From Zanthoxylum bungeanum (taxonomy: Eukaryota; Streptophyta; Magnoliopsida; Sapindales; Rutaceae), in the NCBI GenBank assembly GCA_019454045.1, contig SKCR01035576.1, positions 1 to 64,000 on the forward strand: a stretch of DNA of 64,000 nt. Direction: 5' to 3'. Within the stretch, counting starts at the first letter, position 1; every line of letters begins with the position of its first letter. Below, piece by piece: positions 58,487-64,000 of this stretch. A program made the translations under genes and the position numbers. The notes under the pieces were generated by a model that was given only the letters and a program-made list of their open reading frames with translations, did not search any database and was not told where the DNA came from.

Positions 58487-59656
58487 TTGGCCGTTGGCAC
58501 TTTTGTTTTAGAACTGCCCCCGGGGTATGTACTTAAACTTTCATACTGTTATTATGTACCTAGTTTGACTAGGAATATTATCTCTGTATCTTTTTTGACC
58601 CAATGCGGGTACACTTTTGTATTCCGAAACACTGGGTGTTTTGTTTATAAATATGATTTTGAGATATGTTCTGCTGATGCTAATAATGGTATTTATATTT
58701 TGAATATAAATAAATCTCAAACATATAATATAACAAACAAAAGACTAAAACTAAGTAGCAAAGATGAGACTTATATGTGGCATTGTCGTCTAGGACATAT
58801 TAACAAGACTCATATATCCACACTTTCGAAGAGTGGGTACTTGGACAGATTTGATCCAAATTCATATGACGTCTGCGAATCTTGCTTATTAGGAAAAATG
58901 CCTAAATTACCTTCTAACGGTAAAGGTGTACGTGCCACCGAACTATTAGCCCTCGTTCATAGTGACGTATGTGGGCCCATGTCTAGCCAGGCTAGAGGTG
59001 GATATCAATACTTCGTAACCTTTACGGATGATACATCGCGTTATGGTTATGTGTATCTTATGAGACATAAGTCGGAAACCTTTGAGAAATTCAAAGAGTT
59101 TCGACACGAAGTAGAAAAACAGACCGGCAAAAGTATTAAGACATTACGGTCAGACCGTGGTGGAGAATACTTGAGCAATGAGTTTCTTGATTACTTTAAA
59201 GAGTATGGTATTCTTTCACAGTGGACTCCTCCCGGAACACCTCAGTTAAATGGTGTGTTCGAACGGAGAAACCAAACTTTATTGGATATGGTAAGGTCTA
59301 TAATGAGTCGCACAGAGTTACCTATTTCCTTCTGGGGATATGCATTGAACAGTGCAATACTTATTTTGAATAAGGTTCCGTCAAAGTCTGTTCAACAGAC
59401 TCCGTATGAGATATGGACAGGAAAGAAACCGGGTTTCTCATTCTTGAAGATTTGGGGATGTTGGGCATACGTTAAACGTTTGGAAGGTACCAAACTAGGA
59501 TCCAAATCGGATAAATGCCTATTTGTAGGTTATCCTAGGGAAACCAAAGGATATTACTTTTACAACCCACAAGAGAACAAAATATTTATCACTCTACATG
59601 CAGTCTTCCTTGAGAGGGAATTCGTTAATGCAGTGGTTAGTGGGAGGAAAGTATAA
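58487..59656 (+). pseudogene. pol: Copia D protease end and integrase (389-codon open part)
   Basis: Longest open part of the polyprotein. Residues 1-60 finish the protease region (VPSLTRNIISVS). The integrase HHCC zinc domain has His99, His104, Cys130 and Cys133. The catalytic core has Asp160 (VHSDVCGP), Asp223 (LRSDRGGEY) and Glu259 (GVFERRN), with exactly 35 residues between the last two, the D,D35E pattern. The C-terminal part contains WGYALNSAILILNKVPSK and the YEIWTGKKP motif common in copia. The first Met is internal to the polyprotein, not a true start. It ends at TAA 59654 where B has GAA, followed by a one-base deletion. The integrase core itself looks intact. Confidence 0.92.
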
Positions 59657-60309
59657 CTTGATGAAATCGGAGTGATACTGTTCCTGGCATAGAATCCTTA
59701 ACGGAATAAGAACAGTTCATCAGGGATGAAACTATACCACAACCTTCGAATACACAAGAACCTCGTAGGTCACAGAGAGTCAGAAACCAACCTAAGAAAT
59801 ATGGGTTTCTGATCTCACCTCTTGTGGATATCAATCTTATTGAGGAAGACGAACCAGCTACGTATGAGGAAGCGATACAAGATATCGACTCTGCTTTTAT
59901 GGTAAGAAGCCATGAAGTCCGAAATGGATTCTATGTACACCAACCAAGTTTGGACATTGGTCGATGCACCAAAAGGCGTAAAACCTATTGGTTGCAAGTG
60001 GATCTTTAAGAAGAAGACCGACATGGATGGTAATATACAAACGTACAAAGCTAGACTTGTAGCGAAAGGGTATCGTCAACGACATGATGTCGATTACGAT
60101 GAAACATTTTGACCAGTTGCCATGATTAAATCCATTCAGATTATGCTTGCTATTACTACATATTTCGATTACGAGATATGGCAGATGGACGTCAAAATCA
60201 CTTTCCTTAACGGAAACCTTTTGGAGGAAGTTTATATGCAACAGCCTGATAGTTTGTCGCACTGAAACTTGCAAACAAGGTTTGTAAGTTAAATCGATCC
60301 ATCTATGGA
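59657..60309 (+). pseudogene. pol: Copia D reverse transcriptase, first half, frameshifted
   Basis: Reads in pieces: DINLIEEDEPATYEEAIQDI (from 59824), then after a one-base insertion near 59895 MDSMYTNQVWTLVDAPKGVK and KPIGCKWIFKKKTDMDG with KARLVAKGYRQ (59921-60109). TGA at 60110 and a frame change near 60252 follow, with WQMDVKITFLNGNLLEEVYM between. These are the RT fingers and palm with the first catalytic Asp in QMDVK. Confidence 0.85.
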
Positions 60310-61428
60310 TTGAAGCAAACATCGCGTTCTTGGAACCAACATTTTGATGAGATCATCAAAGAATATGATTTCATTCAAAATGAGGATGACCCTTGTGTAT
60401 ATCAAATGGTTAGTGGGAGCACACTGACATTCATTTTCCTTTATGTTGATGATGTATTGCTTATGGGCAATGACATTCCCATGCTACAATCGGTGAAAGC
60501 TTGGCTTTCATTAAAATTCTCCATGAAAGATCTGGGAGAAACAGCCTATATTCTAGGAATAAAGATCTACCAGAATAGATCTACAAAGCTGCTTGGACTC
60601 TCCCAGAGCACGTACATTGATAAAGTGTTGAAGCGATACAACATGGATCAGTCCGAGAGAGGACTGTTGCCAGTGTCACATGGCGTCACTATATCTAAAG
60701 ACATGTGTCCTAAAACTCAAGATGAGAGAGACAACATGAGTCGGATCTCTTTGGCTTCGGCAGTCGGATCGATCATGTATGCCAAGATATGTACGCGACC
60801 TGATGTCTCGTATGCTTTGAGCATGTCTAGTCGCTATCAGGCCGATCCAGGTGATTGTCACTGGATGGCGGTTAAGAACATCCTTAAGTATCTTAGACGA
60901 ACTAAAGATGCTTTCTTATTCTGTGGAGATGGAGAACTTGAGGTAACTGGGTATACCGATGCAAGTTTCCAAACCGATAAAGATGACTCTAAGTCACAAT
61001 CAGGGTACATATTTTGTTTGAACAACGGAGCAGTAAGCTGTAAATCTTCCAAGCAAGAGACTGTTAGCGATTCAACAACAGAAGCGGAGTACATTGCTGC
61101 AGCAAAAGCAGCAAAAGAGGCAGTTTGGATCTGTAAATTCCTAATTGGATTAGGAGTAGTTCCGTTAGCAGCTGATCCTGTTCCATTGTATTGTGACAAT
61201 AACGGGGCTATAGCGCAGGCTAAGGAACCGCGGTCTCATAAACGTTCCAAGCATGTTCTTCGACGTTTCTATCTGATTCGTGAGATCATACATCGTGGCG
61301 ATGTGAAGATCGAGAAGGTCGCATCAAATGATAATATTGTAGATCCGCTGACGAAAGCTATTTCACAGCAAAAGTTTGAGCGACATGTATATAGTTCAGA
61401 TGTTAGATGCTTGAGTGACTGGCTATAG
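60310..61428 (+). pseudogene. pol: Copia D RT second half and RNase H (372-codon open part)
   Basis: Open to the natural end of pol. The RT active-site YVDD is at residues 45-48; SLKFSMKDLGE and LGLSQSTYIDKVLKRYNM follow; TRPDVSYALS leads into the connection. RNase H starts with GYTDASF (Asp217), then KSQSGYIF, TTEAEYIAA (Glu about 260) and PLYCDNNGAI, ending DPLTKAISQQKFERHV. All main RT and RNase H catalytic residues visible in this part are present. The reading frame starts inside the polyprotein (the ATG replaces an L in LKQASRSWN); upstream lesions mean it is not made from the usual start. The stop TAG at 61426 is followed by the PPT. Confidence 0.92.
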
Positions 61429-61429
61429 G

Positions 61430-61442
61430 CCAAGTGGGAGAT
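61430..61442 (+). other. Polypurine tract of copia D
   Basis: CCAAGTGGGAGAT directly before TGTTAGACAA. Confidence 0.85.
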
Positions 61443-61649
61443 TGTTAGACAATTATGACCCATACCGTCACTATTTGTAAAAGACATTATGGTTTTTGTA
61501 CAAATTAACTATGTGACTATGGAAATTTCTATTTTATCATTTTGTAATTGGATTACTTAAATATAAAGTGATAAAAGTCCTTATGATTAGTTCTGGATTA
61601 TAAGATATGAGACAATATTAATCCACTAAGATTTAATCATTAAACATCC
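61443..61649 (+). repeat. 3' LTR of copia D, first 207 bases
   Basis: Matches 48819-49028 closely and stops at AAACATCC|TGTAACATCC, where the gypsy element begins. Confidence 0.9.
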
Positions 61650-62262
61650 TGTAACATCCCCGATCTGGAGATGCTACCGGCAGGGGATAGCGGTACTAAC
61701 CCCATAAGCCTCTGTCTATCTAACTGTATTCTAAAATGCCCGAATGCAATGCTACATATACAAATCATAACTCAACTAGTCATTTTAATACTTTTACTTT
61801 GACAAATGAATGTTCACAACATTTTCTTATAACTCTTTTAGTGATTACATATGCAGACTAGTGCGACACTAACAATACATACAACTACCATGACTTGGAA
61901 CTGGACTTTTATGCTTGTGACTCTGTACTGGTGGACTCCATCTCTGGTGACTGCATCAGTATCCATCCTCCCGAGTTTGTCCTCCTGGAAACCTTCCAAA
62001 ACAACTAAAACTGGTGGGGGGTTAGATTTCTATACAATCTAAGTGAGTGGACTAAAATCGAAAAATGAAGTGAAAGTCTTTTAACTTCTAAATCATACTT
62101 TTAGAAAAATCTTTTATTTCTGAAAACTATTTGCTGAAAATCTGGAATCTGAAACTCTGAAAACTTTATACTGAAAATATGATAAAAACTGTGTACTGAA
62201 AGTCTAAAAACTGAAAACCTTTCTGAAATCTATATCTCTGTCTGAAAACCTTGACGTATGAG

Positions 62263-62545
62263 GGCGTTACGTATCACCGTCCCCCCATACGCCTAGCTGG
62301 AGTTAGCAATGCAAATCTATGACTTTGGGGCGTTACGTATTGCCATCCCCCAAAGCATGCGACTACTGTCTCGTAATCTGGTGGTCTTGGGGCGTTAAGC
62401 ATGCGACTACTGTCTCGTAATCTGGTGGTCTTGGGGCGTTACATCTCGCCGTCCCCCAAGCCACAAACTGGAGCTGAGGGTGCGGATCTATGCTACCACC
62501 CGAGCTCAAACTAGGGTCTAGGGGCATTACGTATCGCCGTCCCCC
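62263..62545 (-). repeat. GGCGATACGTAACGCC module array, reverse orientation
   Basis: Copies near 62263, 62329, 62436 and 62522 plus a partial one at 62389, each between a GGGG-type and a CCCCC-type run. It mirrors 53672-53915. Confidence 0.85.
62354..62441. repeat. 44 bp exact tandem duplication
   Basis: Units 62354-62397 and 62398-62441 are identical, each beginning AGCATGCGACTACTGTCTCG and ending GGGGCGTTA; the duplication adds one partial module to the array. Confidence 0.95.
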
Positions 62546-63527
62546 TAGCCCAACTGGAGGATCTGAGAGCGTCTCTTCAGTCCTCAACATGTGCACATGC
62601 TCTCTATAACCGTCAATTCCATCTGTGTCTGAAGTTACATACCTCATGCCCCGAAAACATAAATCTCAAATTTAAAAACACTTCTTTTATAAATCACCAT
62701 CATCTGAAAAATGACTGTAAATACATAAAGGCTAACGCCCTACATGCTGGAAAAATAAGTCTGGATTTATAAAGAAAACGTAAAACAATAAATAAAATCA
62801 ATTTAAAGAGAGAGTGTCCACTCACAGTACTCAAGTCTGGCTGAGCTGGCATCGAATCCTTGATCACAAGGAACTATGTTTCCTGCGAATAACCTTGCTT
62901 CCTTGATTTCAAAGCTTCCTACAAAGCTTCCATGGATGCCTAGACTTCATTTTCTTCTCCTTCCTTTCTCTTATTTCTTCTTCTTCTTTCCTTCTTCTTT
63001 TTTTTCTTCTTCTTCCCTCCATTTTCCCCTCACGGTTTCCTCTTCTTTCCTCTCTTCCCATTTGGTTTTTGGTCTTTCTGAATAGTAAATAATTTCCCTT
63101 TTATAGTGGACCCAGATGATACAAAGAAAAGTGTGGAGGGTTCTAGAGAAATGGAGAAGTTTGTGCAATTTGTCATTTAGGTCCGTAGTTACTATTCATC
63201 CAGATTTTAACTTGTATTTTTGACCCATTTCTGGTCCGATTTTGGAAAAATATTTAAAGCGGAAGTTATAGGTCTCAGTCTAAAATTTCTGACAATATAA
63301 AATTCATAAACTTCCGAGTTCGTATGAAAAAGTTATGCCCGAAATACCATATATGGTATAAAAGGGCATATGGTACGGTTTCTTCTCGGGATCTCGAGAA
63401 ATCTTCCGATCGTTCCCAAAGCCTTTTTATAATTGTATTTGAATCACCTCATGATTTATTTTACGTTCCTTTGTCCCGTAAATAATAGTATCATCATAAG
63501 TAGTAGTAATTACTACCGGTCGTTATA

Positions 63528-63541
63528 AATTCTCCCCCCTT
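63528..63541 (-). other. Polypurine tract of the minus-strand gypsy element
   Basis: AAGGGGGGAGAATT on the minus strand, directly before the LTR start. Confidence 0.8.
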
Positions 63542-64000
63542 AAATAGGATTCGTCCTCGAATCCTCTTTGGCGTCTAACTCGAGGTTTCCTTGACCTTCT
63601 TGTCTCTATTCTTTTTTGGACACTTAATACTTCTTTCTAGGTCCTTGTTCTATAAAAGCCCTGCTGAGTACTTCTTGACTATTGTCCTTCTATTCTTTCC
63701 ACTATTCTTTATACTCTTGTTTCTAAGACTTCTTCCCTATAGACCTTCACTAATGCTTCATGATTCCTTAACATAAACAAAATTTGAGGATTCTAAAATC
63801 TACTACCAATACTTAATATTTCCCCATTCCATTTGTTTATCTTATTCTTAGAGTTATTTCTTATCTTGGTTGTATCTCATCAATTTCTCTCTCCTAATCT
63901 CTTTCTTGAAATCCCTTATTCTTTTCTTCAATTTATCGACTACTGTAGACCTTCTTAGTTTATTTTTCTTTCGTAATTGAATTTTCTTTCGACATATTCA
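63542..64000 (-). other. 3' internal region of the minus-strand gypsy element
   Basis: After GAGGACGAATCC no pol domain is readable in this stretch; the sequence is purine-rich on the minus strand. Probably a decayed pol end or an untranslated spacer. Confidence 0.45.

Larger units (their letters stand above)
48819..61649 (+). mobile_element. Ty1/copia element D (3' LTR interrupted)
   Basis: Best preserved copy of the family: 5' LTR, primer-binding site, leader interrupted by a gypsy LTR, gag-pol, PPT and the first 207 bases of the 3' LTR. The five bases before it are TGTCT; the partner copy would lie outside the window. The rest of the 3' LTR must lie beyond the minus-strand gypsy insertion at 61650. 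Inserted into the minus-strand copia relic. Confidence 0.93.
61650..63527 (-). repeat. 3' LTR of the minus-strand gypsy element
   Basis: 1878 bp, minus-strand start TATAACGACCGG (TG to TA at the second base) and end GGGGATGTTACA. Its end matches the end of the 50895-55443 LTR (TGGCAGG...ATAAGCCTCTG in reverse), so the two are related but differ greatly in length. It contains the reversed GGCGATACGTAACGCC modules (62263-62545), a 44 bp tandem duplication and a pyrimidine tract (62950-63060). Confidence 0.8.
61650..64000 (-). mobile_element. Ty3/gypsy element (Tekay/Del type), minus strand, 3' end
   Basis: Inserted in the copia D 3' LTR. On the minus strand: end of the internal region with the phrase GATTCGAGGACGAATCC (about 63550-63566), then a G-rich PPT, then an LTR to 61650. 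This order is the usual 3' end of plant chromoviruses. The rest of the element lies beyond the right edge. The five bases before 61650 are CATCC, the expected target repeat. Confidence 0.8.

Noticed and set aside
62363..62647. 94-codon minus-strand open frame in the gypsy LTR.
   Set aside because: It consists of translated GGCGATACGTAACGCC repeats (RRYVMP-type text) and is explained by the repeat array; the same applies to frames at 53702-53972.
62876..63168. Open frames on both strands over the pyrimidine tract.
   Set aside because: Low-complexity CTT/GAA translation, no domain.

Overview
The window is repeat-dense, AT-rich plant DNA, most likely from a dicot. The evidence is several Ty1/copia LTR retrotransposons primed by initiator tRNA-Met, Ty3/gypsy remnants, and a CACTA DNA transposon that carries pieces of a plant cation/H+ exchanger (CHX) gene. 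I found no intact host gene, rRNA, tRNA or CRISPR array. It reads as intergenic or pericentromeric nested-transposon territory.

Layout. Copia A (1-8479) has its 5' LTR cut by the window edge. A spacer of about 2.6 kb follows. Copia B (11065-21012) is complete and flanked by GTAAT. Next comes a tandem duplication of about 920 bp containing the end of B's 3' LTR plus flank; its first copy is split by a 3632 bp CACTA element (21142-24773, duplicated target ACT) and its second copy (24920-25841) is an unoccupied site. A decayed gypsy gag-pol (about 26930-31262) is interrupted by a copia solo LTR (27929-29776, flanked by CAACC). A repeat rich in CCGGCCAGACAT-like words is split by copia C (33749-43568, flanked by CAAAG). 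A minus-strand copia relic (to 48818) has a tandemly duplicated RNase H end. It is interrupted by copia D (from 48819), the best preserved copy. D carries a probable 4.5 kb gypsy solo LTR in its leader (50895-55443, flanked by ATTAG), and its 3' LTR is broken at 61649 by a minus-strand gypsy element that runs off the right edge.

The main copia family (A, B, C, D and the solo LTR) has LTRs of about 1.85-2.1 kb, TG...CA ends, a tRNA-iMet primer-binding site, a leader of about 2.2 kb before gag, and a PPT ending in AAGTGGGAG. B and D encode recognisable gag-protease-integrase-RT-RNase H with many stops and frameshifts. A and C carry much more decayed coding regions that share the same derived changes, which suggests that a defective sublineage was copied in trans.

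The most unusual signal is in the non-coding parts of this family. LTRs and leaders are packed with short perfect inverted repeats separated by exactly three bases, usually TGG, TAG or TTG. At homologous positions the arms differ between elements but stay complementary. A second motif, a constant core TTGTTGGCCAAAGTCAAG, occurs four times per leader, each time between different complementary arms. Every LTR also has a GTAAGT or GTGAGT donor-like site 81-83 bases before its end, and each leader ends in an acceptor-like site just before gag. This predicts an intron of about 2.2 kb that would remove the primer-binding site from spliced mRNA.
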